Assembly (NCBI RefSeq): GCF_017377775.1
Contig: NZ_JAFVLN010000028.1
Span: forward strand, 1 to 64,000
Reading direction: 5' to 3'
Length of the DNA stretch: 64,000 nucleotides
From: Streptomyces sp. VRA16 Mangrove soil
Lineage (GTDB): Bacteria; Actinomycetota; Actinomycetes; Streptomycetales; Streptomycetaceae
The notes beneath the pieces are model-generated. The model searched no databases. It worked only from the letters and a program-made list of their open reading frames with translations, and had not been told where the DNA came from. Shown in pieces: positions 16,578-25,211 of this stretch (position 1 is its first letter; each line of letters opens with the position of its first letter). The position numbers and the translations under genes were made by a program.

Positions 16578-17480
16578 GTGTGGGGTGTTGATTACGTCGC
16601 CAGTTTCCGGCGGGACGTGACGGCCCTGGAAGAGTGCGTGCGGGCCGGTGCGGGGCGGGACGTTCCGCTGGTGCCCGCCTGCCCCGGGTGGTCCGTGGCG
16701 GACCTGGTGCTGCATCTCGGAACCACGCACCGGCAGGTGATCCACATCGCCGGGGCGGAGGGCGGGGAGCGGCCCGGGGCGCTCGGGGATCCGGCTCTGC
16801 TCAAGTTGCCCGGCGACCGGCGGGGGTGGCCCGAGCCGGGGCGGGGGCCTTCGCGCGGGGCGCTGCCGCGGGGGCTGCTCGACTGGTTCCGGGACGGGGC
16901 GGACCGGCTGGAGAAGATCTTCACCGCCCGGGATCCGGCCGAGCCCGTGTGGTCGTGGGCGGCCGAGCGGAGCGAACCGGTGGCGTTCGGTGGGCGGAGC
17001 GTCGGGTTCTGGCTGCGGTTGCAGGCCATCGAGGCCGCCGTGCACCGGTGGGACGCCGAGTCCGCGTTCGGCACCCCGGCGCCCGTGGACACCTGGCTCG
17101 CCGCCGACGCCGTCAGCCACGCAGTCGAGGTCATGGCTCCGGCGCGACGGGCCTGGGGGCAGGTGCCACAGGGGCGGGGCGAGCGGTTGCGGCTCAAGCA
17201 GACGGACGGCTTTCGCACCTGGATCGTCCAGGTCGGGCCCGGCGACGAGGTGCTGCTCAATCAGGGCTCCGGCTGCTGCGTCACCGAACTCGCAGGAACC
17301 GTCTCCGACTTGATGTTGCATCTGTGGCAGCGCGTTCCGCGCGAGCGGCTCGGTGTGCGCGGGGACGCGTCGGTCCTCGACCGGTACTTTCCCTTCCCCG
17401 CGCCTTGGGCGGCCGCCGAGGCCGCCGGAGCCGCCGGGGCCGCCGGGGCCGCCGGGGCCTGCCCGGCTCCGGGCGGCTAG
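16578..17480 (+). CDS. Maleylpyruvate isomerase family mycothiol-dependent enzyme
   Basis: A 300-aa protein of the DinB-like, mycothiol-dependent maleylpyruvate isomerase family. The N-terminal part carries PACPGWSVADLVLHLGTTHRQV, where the metal-binding His of the four-helix bundle lies, and the middle has LQAIEAAVHRWDAE. The C-terminal part (VSDLMLHLWQRVP) is the usual second domain. GTG 16578 follows GGGAGGAG. The substrate is unknown; members use mycothiol as thiol cofactor. The C-terminus ends in a repetitive (Ala-Ala-Gly) tail, probably from local repeat expansion. Confidence 0.87.
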   Translation: MWGVDYVASFRRDVTALEECVRAGAGRDVPLVPACPGWSVADLVLHLGTTHRQVIHIAGAEGGERPGALGDPALLKLPGDRRGWPEPGRGPSRGALPRGLLDWFRDGADRLEKIFTARDPAEPVWSWAAERSEPVAFGGRSVGFWLRLQAIEAAVHRWDAESAFGTPAPVDTWLAADAVSHAVEVMAPARRAWGQVPQGRGERLRLKQTDGFRTWIVQVGPGDEVLLNQGSGCCVTELAGTVSDLMLHLWQRVPRERLGVRGDASVLDRYFPFPAPWAAAEAAGAAGAAGAAGACPAPGG

Positions 17481-17489
17481 GGCCGCGTT

Positions 17490-17855
17490 TCAGGGCCGGT
17501 GAGCTGCCGCGTACGCCCTCTCAAGTCGGTCGACCGCCATGTCCAGCGCGGCGGGCGACAGTGTGAACGGCAGGCGCAGGTAGCGGTCCAGGGCGCCGTC
17601 CGGGGAGAAGTGGAAGCCCGGGGTGAGCGTGAGGCCATGGGTCGCGGCCTGCGCGGTCAGGCGGCTGGAGTCGGTGTCGAGCAGTTCGAGCCACAGGGAC
17701 AGGCCGCCCTGCGGGAGCCGGAAACGGCACCACGGGAGCGCCGCCAGGAGGGTGGCCAAGTGGTCGCACTGGAAGCGGAGTTGGGATCGGCGTCGAGCGA
17801 GGACCGCTTCCCGGTGCGGAAGCAGGCGGGCCGCGACGAGCTGGTCGAAGGGGGA
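17490..17855 (-). pseudogene. MocR-type (GntR/aminotransferase) regulator, 3' remnant
   Basis: Only the last 120 or so codons of a MocR-like regulator remain, starting near SPFDQLVAARLL. Recognisable blocks are LPWCRFRLPQGGLSLWLEL, HGLTLTPGFHFSPDG and RYLRLPFTL, the end of the aminotransferase-like domain. The DNA-binding domain, the PLP lysine and most of the protein are absent. The frame upstream runs into DNA that belongs, on the other strand, to an ornithine cyclodeaminase remnant. Confidence 0.8.
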
Positions 17856-17888
17856 CGGGGCGAGGGCGGCGGTCGCGCCAGCCGCGCC

Positions 17889-18146
17889 TTCGTCGACAGC
17901 CGCGAACTCGCCTTGCGGTTCGGGGATGTTCAGGCCGCCGTCGCGGCCGGCGAGGTGACCGGCGAGCGGATCGACGGCGGGATCGGCGAGCGGATCGACG
18001 GCGAGATCGGCGAGGTCCTGGCCGGGCGCGTCTCCGGTCGCCGCACGCCGCAGGACATCACGGTCGCCAAGCTCATCGGGATCGGCCCGCAGGACCTCAT
18101 GACGGCCGAGACGGCGCTCGCGCTGTGGGAGCGTACGAGCGGGTGA
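17889..18146 (+). pseudogene. Ornithine cyclodeaminase family, 3' remnant
   Basis: The last 85 codons match the C-terminus of ornithine cyclodeaminase/mu-crystallin proteins: FVDSRELALRFGDVQAAVAAG, GEVLAGRVSGRRTPQDITV and KLIGIGPQDLMTAE. The N-terminal two-thirds is missing. A small in-frame duplication (GERIDGG then GERIDGE) lies within. It is placed back to back with the MocR remnant, as expected if a divergent pair lost its shared 5' region by deletion. Confidence 0.8.
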
Positions 18147-18157
18147 CGCGACGACGG

Positions 18158-18679
18158 TCAGTCCCACTGCTCGTCCGCCAGCGACGACACCGGCTGCGGC
18201 TTGCCGATCACGGCCAGCGCGACGAAGAAGTTGATCTGGCCGATCGCGATGGTGAGCGTGGCCAGCGCCTTCTGGTCGTAGTGCTCGGCCACCTCGGCGT
18301 ACAGCTCGTCGGAGACGCGCTCCTCGCCGTGCGGGGCCGGCTGGAGGGTGGCTTCGACCAGGGCGAGGGCGGCGCGTTCGGCAGGGGTGAAGTACGGGGC
18401 GTCCTGCCAGGAGGAGACGGCGGTGATGCGCTCCTCGGACTCGCCCGCCTTGCGCAGGAAACCGGTGTTCAGGACGGTCAGATAGGTGTTCCGCACGATC
18501 TGGCCCGCGCGCAGGTGGACCAGGTTCATGGTGGTGCGGGGCACGGAGTGGTTGCCCGTGGCGCGGAAGAGGGCGGCGCTGATGTCGTTCAACTCCGGTA
18601 CGAACTCTGCCGGGTTGGGCATCCGGGAGATCGAGCCGATGGTGGTGTTCGGGGCGGTGGTGGCGGTCGCGTTCGTCAT
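18158..18679 (-). CDS. Carboxymuconolactone decarboxylase/AhpD-like protein, no cysteines
   Basis: A 173-aa protein with the fold pattern of AhpD-like alkylhydroperoxidases (NLVHLRAGQIVRN, ERITAVSSWQDAPYFTPAERAALALVEA). In peroxidase members a CxxCxxxH motif follows the first helix; here that place reads TYLTVLNTG, and the protein has no cysteine at all. It therefore cannot act as an AhpD-type thiol peroxidase and may be a decarboxylase-type member or a non-catalytic relative. ATG 18679 has AAGGAG ahead. Confidence 0.82.
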   Translation of the reverse strand: MTNATATTAPNTTIGSISRMPNPAEFVPELNDISAALFRATGNHSVPRTTMNLVHLRAGQIVRNTYLTVLNTGFLRKAGESEERITAVSSWQDAPYFTPAERAALALVEATLQPAPHGEERVSDELYAEVAEHYDQKALATLTIAIGQINFFVALAVIGKPQPVSSLADEQWD

Positions 18680-18824
18680 GATGGCTGTGCTCCTTCGTGT
18701 CGGCCCTCCGCGGGCCTCGTCGTCGGCTTCACCTCATTGACGTAGGCGCGTACGAGGATGTGACAGGACAGGGCTCAGGAAGTTCGGGGCGACCTACAGC
18801 CGGAAGGGTTCGGTGGGGAGAACA

Positions 18825-19331
18825 GTGGAGAAGCTGGTGCTGCGTGAGGTGAGGGACGGCGATCTGGCCGTCTTCTTCGACCAGATGAACGATCCCGAGG
18901 CGATCCGGATGGCGGCGTTCACGGCCAAGGATCCGTCGGACCGCGAGCACTTCGAGGCCCACTGGGCCCGGATCCGTCAGGACCCGGCGGTCGTCATGCG
19001 CACCGTCGTCGGTGGGGGCGGCGAGGACGGCGAGGACGGCGAGGACGGTGAAGTCATGGGGCACGTCGCCGTGTTCGGGCCGCCCGAGGAGCGCGAGGTC
19101 ACGTACTGGATCGGGCGCGCGTACTGGGGCCGGGGAGTCGCCACCGCCGCGCTGCGGGAGCTGCTCGACATCGCGCCCGAGCGGCCGGTGCACGCCCGCG
19201 CGGTCGCGGACAACGTCGGCTCGGTCCGGGTTCTGGAGAAGTGCGGGTTCGTGGCCGCCGGACGGGACCGGGGCTTCGCGAACGGGCGGGGCGAGGAGGT
19301 CGACGAGGTGCTGCTCACGCTGCGCGCCTGA
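18825..19331 (+). CDS. GNAT family N-acetyltransferase
   Basis: A 168-aa acetyltransferase of the RimJ/RimL-like GNAT branch. Signature parts are LREVRDGDLAVFFDQMNDPEA at the start, WIGRAYWGRGVATAALRELLD (acetyl-CoA loop, about 102-122) and NVGSVRVLEKCGFVAAGRDRG near the end. GTG 18825 follows GGGGAG; an in-frame GTG at 18813 with GGAAGG is also possible. A (Gly-Glu-Asp)n run, GGGGEDGEDGEDGE, sits mid-protein. The substrate is unknown. Confidence 0.88.
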   Translation: MEKLVLREVRDGDLAVFFDQMNDPEAIRMAAFTAKDPSDREHFEAHWARIRQDPAVVMRTVVGGGGEDGEDGEDGEVMGHVAVFGPPEEREVTYWIGRAYWGRGVATAALRELLDIAPERPVHARAVADNVGSVRVLEKCGFVAAGRDRGFANGRGEEVDEVLLTLRA

Positions 19332-19705
19332 GGCCCACCGGTCCTACGGCGCAGGCGTCGCAGCCGACTTTTCGCCGTACTGATCGACACTCCACTCCCC
19401 CCGCAGGCGGGCGCCGCCGCCGCGCAGAGAGCGCGGTGGCTGGAGTGTCGGGTGCTGCGTGCGCCCGGCGGGCATCTGGTGGGCGTCGTGCCGGTGCACG
19501 GCGATCCGGAGGTGTGCGGCCGCGGGGCCCCGGGCCCGGGGGCGAGTGAGCCGGAGCACAGTCGCCGCCCCCTCGGCCGTGCCGCGGGGCCCGCGGCGTA
19601 ACCTCGCAAACGGCGCCAAGCGGCGTCAGTCAGACACAAGTCAGACACAGGCTCTCAGCGCATTGCCGGGCATCCGGTCCGGCGATCCTTCCACCAGGAG
19701 GCCCC
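19332..19705. other. 374-bp gap without a confident gene
   Basis: Both strands are open in several frames. One plus-strand stretch (about 19425-19560) has coding-like base use (RWLECRVLRAPGGHLVG), but I see no start with a ribosome site and no family. It may be a decayed gene. The AGGAGG of the next gene lies at its end. Confidence 0.4.
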
Positions 19706-20014
19706 ATGGCCCGCACGCTCCCCACCGCCCCGATCGCCGCCGCCGGGCTCGTCGGCGGTTACGCCACCGCCCGCTTCACCAAGAAGCGGCAGCTGGGCGG
19801 CGCCGTGCTCGCCGTCGCCGGGGCGGCCGCGGCCACGCAGTGGAAGCGGACCGCGGGCGGCAAGGTCGCGGGCGCGCTCACGGGGACGTACCTCGCCGCC
19901 TTCGCCGGGTCGCACCCGCTGGCCAAGAAGGTCGGCGCCTGGCCGGCCGTGTTCGGGGTGGCCGGGGCCGTGGCCGCCGCCTCGTACGTGCTCGTGGACC
20001 GGAAGGCCGGCTGA
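19706..20014 (+). CDS. Small hydrophobic hypothetical protein
   Basis: A 102-aa protein, rich in Ala and Gly, with two to three weak membrane segments (IAAAGLVGGYATARF, LGGAVLAVAGAAAATQW, WPAVFGVAGAVAAASYVLV). It starts at ATG 19706 after a strong AGGAGG. No function is known. Confidence 0.72.
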   Translation: MARTLPTAPIAAAGLVGGYATARFTKKRQLGGAVLAVAGAAAATQWKRTAGGKVAGALTGTYLAAFAGSHPLAKKVGAWPAVFGVAGAVAAASYVLVDRKAG

Positions 20015-20035
20015 GCCCGACGAAGGGCCGGGGCT

Positions 20036-20080
20036 CGGCCCGGCTCGGCCCGGCCCGGCCCGGCCCGGCCCGGCCCGGCC
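20036..20080. repeat. CGGCC/CCGGC pentanucleotide run
   Basis: Nine or so tandem copies of a 5-bp unit (GGCCC read in register) follow the preceding gene. Such a run can expand or contract by slippage. Confidence 0.85.
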
Positions 20081-20126
20081 AGTGCCGAGATCGGGGCCGG
20101 GGCAGGTGCCGGATGGGCGCTTGCCC

Positions 20127-20270
20127 CGCGCCGGGGTGCCGCCTTGCCCACCCTGCCGCCCATGGCGGCAGATTGCCCAAGGCTCCGGGGCACGCGGCAG
20201 ATTGCCCAAGGCTCCGGGGCACGCGGCAGATTGCCCAAGGCTCCGGGGCACGCGGCAGATTGCCGAAGGC
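20127..20270. repeat. Dispersed module plus 29-bp tandem repeats
   Basis: A module starting CGCGCCGGGGTGCCGCCTTG leads into three perfect 29-bp repeats (20167-20195, 20196-20224, 20225-20253) that begin GGCAGATTGCCCAAGGC, plus a partial fourth copy. The same module occurs at 23524-23592 and, inverted, at 26695-26755. There are no spacers, so it is not a CRISPR array. Confidence 0.85.
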
Positions 20271-20286
20271 GCCCCGCGCCGGGGCC

Positions 20287-20670
20287 TCAGGCTCGGTGGG
20301 CCACGACGTTGACCACCCGGCCCTGCGGGTCCCTCACGAAGAAGCGGCGGACGCCCCAGTCCTCGTCCCGGATGTCGTGGACGATCTCGGCGCCCGCCGC
20401 TGTCATCGCCGCGTAGGCCGCGTCCACCTCGGCCGGGTCGCCGAGCTCCACGCTCAGGTCCGGGACCACGGGCGCGCTCGCGTCGTGGGTGAGGAAGGAG
20501 ACCTGGGCCGTGGGGTGCGCGGGAGACGCCATCGTCATGATCCAGCCGAGGTCCATGACCTCCTCGAAGCCCAGCCGCCCGTAGAAGTCCCGGTTCGCGG
20601 CGAAGGACTTCTCGCCCTCCGCGACGTACGTGTTCGGCATCGCCCTGCGTGGTTGCGTCATGCCGTTCAT
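20287..20670 (-). CDS. VOC (glyoxalase/bleomycin-resistance fold) protein
   Basis: A 127-aa single-domain vicinal-oxygen-chelate protein. The pattern NRDFYGRLGFEEVMDLGW near the start, AAYAAMTAAGAEIVHD in the middle and VRRFFVRDPQGRVVNVVAH at the end is typical of VOC proteins of this size. The ATG overlaps the stop of the upstream AraC/GlxA regulator (ATGA), so the two are co-translated and the VOC protein is probably its regulated partner. The ligand is unknown. Confidence 0.88.
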   Translation of the reverse strand: MNGMTQPRRAMPNTYVAEGEKSFAANRDFYGRLGFEEVMDLGWIMTMASPAHPTAQVSFLTHDASAPVVPDLSVELGDPAEVDAAYAAMTAAGAEIVHDIRDEDWGVRRFFVRDPQGRVVNVVAHRA

Positions 20671-21680
20671 CGTCCCCGGAACGTCGCCCGGTACGCGCCC
20701 GGCGACACCCCCACCACCCGCTGGAAGTGCTGCCGCAGCGAGACGGCCGTGCCGAAGCCGGTCTCCGCCGCGATCCGGTCCACCGTGTGATCCGTGCGCT
20801 CCAGCAACTCCCGTGCCCGGTCGACGCGTTGGCGGGCCAGCCAGGTCATGGGGGTGAGGCCCGTCTCGTCACGGAAGCGGCGGTTGTACGTACGGATGGA
20901 CATCGCGTCCCGGGCCGCCAGCTCCGCCAGGGTCAGGGGCCGGTCCAGTCGGGTCAGGGCCCAGGCCCGGGAGGCTGCCGTCGACGCGCCGCCCCGCTCC
21001 TCCACCGGGCGGCGGATGTACTGCGCCTGCCCGCCCTCGCGGTGCGGTGGTACGACGGTGCGGCGCGCGACCTCCGCCGCGACCGCCGCGCCGTGGTCCG
21101 CGCGGATCATGTGCAGGCACAGGTCGATGCCCGCGGCCTCCCCCGCCGAGGTCAGCACCCGGCCCTCGTCGACGTACAGGACGTCCTCGTCGACCGTCAC
21201 ACTCGGGAACGTACGGGCGAACAGGGCGGACGACATCCAGTGCGTCGTCGCCCGGCGGCCGTCGAGGAGTCCGGCCGCCGCGAGCACGAACGAGCCCGTG
21301 CAGATGGAGGCGAGCCGGGCCCGTGTCGCGTGCAGGGCGTGCAGGGCGCGCTCCAACTCGCCGTCCAGAGCGCCCGGCCGGAGGTTCTCGTCGAGCTCGT
21401 GCGCGGCCGGGACGACGACCGTGTGCGCGTGCTCCAGCGCCTCCAGGCCGTGTTCCGCGTGGATCGGGAAGTCGGCGTCGGTGCGGACGCGGCCGGGGCG
21501 CGGGGCGCAGGTGCGGACCTCGTAGAGCGGGTCACCGGTCGCCAAGTCCCGTGCCGAGCCGAAGAGTTGATGAACGAGGCCGAGTTCCATGGGCAGGACG
21601 CCGTCCCTGACCAGGACGGCCACCGTGCTCCGTGCTGCCTCGACCTCGGCCCCCGCCCCCGTCCTCGCCGCCGACCGCAT
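20667..21680 (-). CDS. GlxA-type AraC-family regulator
   Basis: A 337-aa regulator. The N-terminal part (about 18-190) is a DJ-1/PfpI-like domain (VAVLVRDGVLPMELGLVHQLF, LASICTGSFVLAAAGLLDGRRATTHW), and the C-terminal part has two AraC helix-turn-helix motifs (LTLAELAARDAMSIRTYNRRF, TVDRIAAETGFGTAVSLRQHF). C126 of the SICTGSF elbow corresponds to the catalytic Cys of DJ-1-like enzymes, but such regulators normally sense ligands. The gene is coupled to the VOC gene after it. Confidence 0.9.
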   Translation of the reverse strand: MRSAARTGAGAEVEAARSTVAVLVRDGVLPMELGLVHQLFGSARDLATGDPLYEVRTCAPRPGRVRTDADFPIHAEHGLEALEHAHTVVVPAAHELDENLRPGALDGELERALHALHATRARLASICTGSFVLAAAGLLDGRRATTHWMSSALFARTFPSVTVDEDVLYVDEGRVLTSAGEAAGIDLCLHMIRADHGAAVAAEVARRTVVPPHREGGQAQYIRRPVEERGGASTAASRAWALTRLDRPLTLAELAARDAMSIRTYNRRFRDETGLTPMTWLARQRVDRARELLERTDHTVDRIAAETGFGTAVSLRQHFQRVVGVSPGAYRATFRGR

Positions 21681-21692
21681 GGCCGGATTGTG

Positions 21693-23192
21693 TCACGCGG
21701 TGCTGACGTGGCCGGTGGGAGCGACCGCCGACAGCGGGCGTGCCACGTCCTCCAGGGACCTGCGTTCGGCCCGGACCGCGAACGCCGCCGCCACCAGACC
21801 GGCCGCGCACATCAGCCCCGCGCCGATCTGGAAGGCGAGCACCGTGTCGGCGACCTTGCCGCTCTTGGTGAGGTCGGCGAAGAGCAGCGGTCCGCTGATG
21901 CCGCCGGCCGCCGTGCCGACCGCGTAGAAGAAGGCGATCGCCATCGCCCGCGTCTCCATCGGGAAGATCTCCGACACCGTCAGGTACGCGCTCGACGCCC
22001 CCGCCGACGCGAAGAACAGGACCACCGACCAGCAGGCCGTCAGGGTCGTCGCGGTCAGGGAGCCACGGTCGAAGAGCCAGGCCGTCACGAAGAGCAGGAT
22101 GCCCGGCAGGAGGTACGTCGACGAGATCATGACCCGGCGGCCGATCGTGTCGAAGAGCTTGCCGAGCAGCAGCGGGCCCATGAAGTTGCCGGCCGCGATC
22201 ACCGCGAAGTAGTAGCCGGTGGAGCCGGTCGGCACGTCGAAGAAGGTGGTGAGGATGGCGCCGAAGCCGAAGGTGATGGCGTTGTAGAGGAACGCCTGCC
22301 CGATGAAGAGGGCCAGGCCGAGGGTGGTGCGGCGCGGGTACTTCGTGAACACCGTACGGGCGATCTCGCCGAAGCCGACGCTCTTGCGCTGGTGGATGGT
22401 GATCTCGCCGGCGGGGGGCGGGAGTTCACGGTCGCCCTGGTCGTGGTTGCGGCCTCGCTGTTCACGGACTTTGTCCTCGACCTCGTCGACCAGGCGTTCC
22501 GCCTCCTCTCCCCTGCCGTGGATGAAGAGCCAGCGGGGGCTCTCGGGGACGTTGCGGCGGACCAGGAGGATCACCAGGCCGAGGAGCACGCCCAGGGCGA
22601 AGGTGAGGCGCCAGCCCACGTTCTTCGCGAACAGGTCCGTGTCGAGCGCCGCGATCGACAGGAGCGAGCCGCCGATCGCGCCGAGCCAGAAGCTGCCGTT
22701 GATGATCAGGTCGACGCGGCCGCGGTAGTGGGACGGGATGAGTTCGTCGACGGCCGAGTTGATGGCCGCGTACTCGCCGCCGATGCCGAAGCCCGTGAAG
22801 AAGCGGAAGAGGAAGAACCACCAGGTGGAGAAGGAGAGGGCGGTGAGGGCGGTCGCCGCGAGGTAGACGGCGAGCGTCAGCAGGAAGAGCTTCTTGCGGC
22901 CGAAGCGGTCGGTGAGCCAGCCGAAGAAGAGCGCGCCGGAACAGGCGCCCGCCACGTACAGGGCCGCGGCGAGCCCGGTGACCTGGGCCGATGAGATGGG
23001 CAGGCCGCTGCCGGACTCCGAGAGGCGGCCCGCGATGTTTCCTACGACGGTGACTTCGAGGCCGTCGAGGATCCAGACGGTGCCGAGGCCGATGACTACG
23101 GTCCAGTGCCAGCGGGACCAGGGGAGGCGGTCCAGGCGGGCGGGGACGGAGGTGGTGATGGTGGTGCCGTTTTCTTGAGCGCCGAGGGACAT
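21693..23192 (-). CDS. MFS transporter, sugar-porter-like
   Basis: A 499-aa twelve-helix major facilitator protein. It has DRFGRKKLF after helix 2, RFFTGFGIGGEYAAINSAVDE near helix 4-5 and a long cytosolic loop between helices 6 and 7 (about 220-275, RLVDEVEDKVREQRGRNHDQ). These features match the SP/AAHS branch that imports organic acids or sugars by proton symport. ATG 23192 has GAGGAGGGG ahead. It lies in the same direction as, but 12 nt from, the GlxA-type regulator. Confidence 0.88.
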   Translation of the reverse strand: MSLGAQENGTTITTSVPARLDRLPWSRWHWTVVIGLGTVWILDGLEVTVVGNIAGRLSESGSGLPISSAQVTGLAAALYVAGACSGALFFGWLTDRFGRKKLFLLTLAVYLAATALTALSFSTWWFFLFRFFTGFGIGGEYAAINSAVDELIPSHYRGRVDLIINGSFWLGAIGGSLLSIAALDTDLFAKNVGWRLTFALGVLLGLVILLVRRNVPESPRWLFIHGRGEEAERLVDEVEDKVREQRGRNHDQGDRELPPPAGEITIHQRKSVGFGEIARTVFTKYPRRTTLGLALFIGQAFLYNAITFGFGAILTTFFDVPTGSTGYYFAVIAAGNFMGPLLLGKLFDTIGRRVMISSTYLLPGILLFVTAWLFDRGSLTATTLTACWSVVLFFASAGASSAYLTVSEIFPMETRAMAIAFFYAVGTAAGGISGPLLFADLTKSGKVADTVLAFQIGAGLMCAAGLVAAAFAVRAERRSLEDVARPLSAVAPTGHVSTA

Positions 23193-23221
23193 GGCCCCCT
23201 CCTCGTCGAGGGAGTACGGAC

Positions 23222-23600
23222 CGTGTCCGGGTGCCCCGAAAGGGGCGCGGGACTGCATCGATTTGCGACGGGCGGTGAGATGAGCCCCGTCAGGGGCGCG
23301 GGGCTGAGTCCATCAGCGGCTCCGCCGCGGGGCGCGACCGACGGCGAGGTCAGCCCCGACAGAGGCGCGGGACTGTGTCTACGTGCGGCTCCGCCGCGTG
23401 GGCGCGACCGGCGGTGGTCGTGCCCCGTCAGGGGCGCGGGGAACTGCGCGACCAGCCCCCACCGGAGCCGCGCCCGGCAACACCGCGACCGGGACCGAGC
23501 TGGACGCCGGTGGGAACGCTCACCCCGCGCCGGGGTGCCGCCTTGCCCACCCTGCCGCCCCAGGCGGCAGATTGCCCAAGGCGGGGACGACCGGCGGCAG
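23222..23600. repeat. Cluster of dispersed GC-rich repeats
   Basis: This gap holds four degenerate copies of (C)AGGGGCGCGGGAC/GCTG(A/T), two copies of GCGGCTCCGCCGCG, and one full GGGGCGCGGGGAACTGCGCG (23431-23450). Next comes the CGCGCCGGGGTGCC module (23524-23592) with GGCAGATTGCCCAAGGC and a second copy of its core at 23596. No gene is visible. It separates two same-strand units and may carry terminator hairpins. Confidence 0.75.
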
Positions 23601-23628
23601 ATTGCCCGAGGCTCTGGGGGGGGGTGTT

Positions 23629-24975
23629 TTACGCTCCGAAAGCTCTCGACACCGTGTAGATCAAGAGTCCCGCCAGGGAACCGACCACCGTTCCGTTGAT
23701 CCGGATGAACTGGAGGTCGCGGCCGATGTGGGCCTCGATCTTGCGGGAGGTGTGCTCGGCGTCCCAGCCGGCCACGGTGTCCGTGATGAGAGAGGTGATC
23801 TCGGCGCGGTACGTCGTCACGACGTAGACCGCCGCACCCTCCACCCACCCGTCGACCTTCGCCTGCACCTTCGCGTCGGACGCCATCCGCGCCCCCAGCG
23901 AGAGCAGCGAGGCCCGTACGCGCAGCCGCAGTTCGCTGCGCTCGTCCTCGGCCGCCGCCACGATCATCGAGCGGACCGCGGACCAGGTCGAGGCGATCAG
24001 GTCCTGCACCTCGGAGCGGCCGAGGACCTCGGACTTGAGGCGCTCCACGCGCGCGCGGGTGTCGGAGTCGGACTGCAGGTCGCCCGCGAAGTCGCGCAGG
24101 AAACGGTCGACGGCGCCGCGGGCCGGGTGCTCGGGCATGTCGCGCATCTCGGTGACGAAGCGGAGCAGCTCCTTGTAGACCCGCTCGCCGACGCGCTTGT
24201 CGACGAAGCGCGGGGTCCAGCCGGGGGCGCCGCCCTGCACCGCGTCCATGACGGAGTCGGAGTGCAGGACCAGCCAGTCGTGGGCGCGGGCGCAGACCAG
24301 GTCGACGACGCGCTTGTGGCCGCCGTCCGCGACGACCTTCTCCAGCATCTTGCCGATCCCCGGCGCGATCTCCGCGTTGTCGGCGCGGCGCGTGATGGCC
24401 TCGCCGACGACGGCCTGGACGTCGGAGTCGCGCAGCACGGTCAGGGCGCCGCGCAGCGCGGTGGCGAGCTCGGCGGTCACCCGGTCCGCGTTCTTGGGCT
24501 CGGCCAGCCAGGCGCCGAGGCGCGAGCCGATGCCGACCGAGCGCAGGCGGTCGCGGACCACGTCCCCCGAGAGGAAGTTCTCCCCGACGAACTCGCCCAG
24601 CGAGAGCCCCAGTTGGTCCTTCTTCTTCGGGATGATCGCGGTGTGCGGGATGGGGATGCCGAGGGGGTGCCGGAACAGGGCCGTGACCGCGAACCAGTCG
24701 GCGAGCGCGCCGACCATGCCCGCCTCGGCCGCCGCCGCGACATAACCGGCCCAGGCGCCCGCGCCGGAGTGCTCGGCCCAGGTGGTCAGTACGTAGACGA
24801 CCGCGACCAGGACGAGCAGGCCGGTGGCCGTCGTCTTCATCCGGCGCACACCGCGGCGCTTCTCCTCGTCGGCCGCGGTGAACTCGGTGACGGAGCGGGG
24901 TTGACGGCTGGGCGCGGGGGAATGCTCCCCGGAGCCCACCGAACCCGATTCGCCCCTTTTGACCTTTTCGCTCAT
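23629..24975 (-). CDS. DUF445 family membrane protein
   Basis: A 448-aa protein of the DUF445/YjiN family. A variable charged N-terminus is followed by a helix (about 48-66), the conserved GALADWFAVTALFRHPLGIPIPHTAIIP block (in parts: ADWFAVTALF, HPLGIPIPH) and a long helical domain. A C-terminal membrane segment is preceded by FIRINGTVVGSLAGL. The topology suggests a long coiled domain held between two membrane anchors. The biochemical role is unknown. ATG 24975 is used; the gene is divergent from the GDSL hydrolase. Confidence 0.88.
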   Translation of the reverse strand: MSEKVKRGESGSVGSGEHSPAPSRQPRSVTEFTAADEEKRRGVRRMKTTATGLLVLVAVVYVLTTWAEHSGAGAWAGYVAAAAEAGMVGALADWFAVTALFRHPLGIPIPHTAIIPKKKDQLGLSLGEFVGENFLSGDVVRDRLRSVGIGSRLGAWLAEPKNADRVTAELATALRGALTVLRDSDVQAVVGEAITRRADNAEIAPGIGKMLEKVVADGGHKRVVDLVCARAHDWLVLHSDSVMDAVQGGAPGWTPRFVDKRVGERVYKELLRFVTEMRDMPEHPARGAVDRFLRDFAGDLQSDSDTRARVERLKSEVLGRSEVQDLIASTWSAVRSMIVAAAEDERSELRLRVRASLLSLGARMASDAKVQAKVDGWVEGAAVYVVTTYRAEITSLITDTVAGWDAEHTSRKIEAHIGRDLQFIRINGTVVGSLAGLLIYTVSRAFGA

Positions 24976-25211
24976 CGCCTGTCACCCATCAGGTCACCCG
25001 ACACCTGCATCTGTCATTCCCCTCACATTGTCCCTTCTGTGACCTACTCCCGGAACGGAGCACAAGTTCCCGGCGTCTACGTGGTTGGAAACACGACACG
25101 GGAGGAGGGGGGCAGCGTCGGCCCCCTCGTTCACCTGTCCGAGCCATGACGCATCATGGACTCATCACACCGGAGCCTCGGGCTCCCCCTGCCCGAGGAG
25201 ACGCACACCGC

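Noticed and set aside
19344..19619. Possible small minus-strand gene
   Set aside because: Arg/Ala/Pro-rich, with no ribosome site or relative; kept only as an unassigned gap.
20167..20270. CRISPR-like array
   Set aside because: The 29-bp units abut without spacers and no cas genes are near; it is a plain tandem repeat.
20649..22994. 781-codon open frame on the plus strand
   Set aside because: It crosses the GlxA-type and MFS genes on the opposite strand and has shadow composition.
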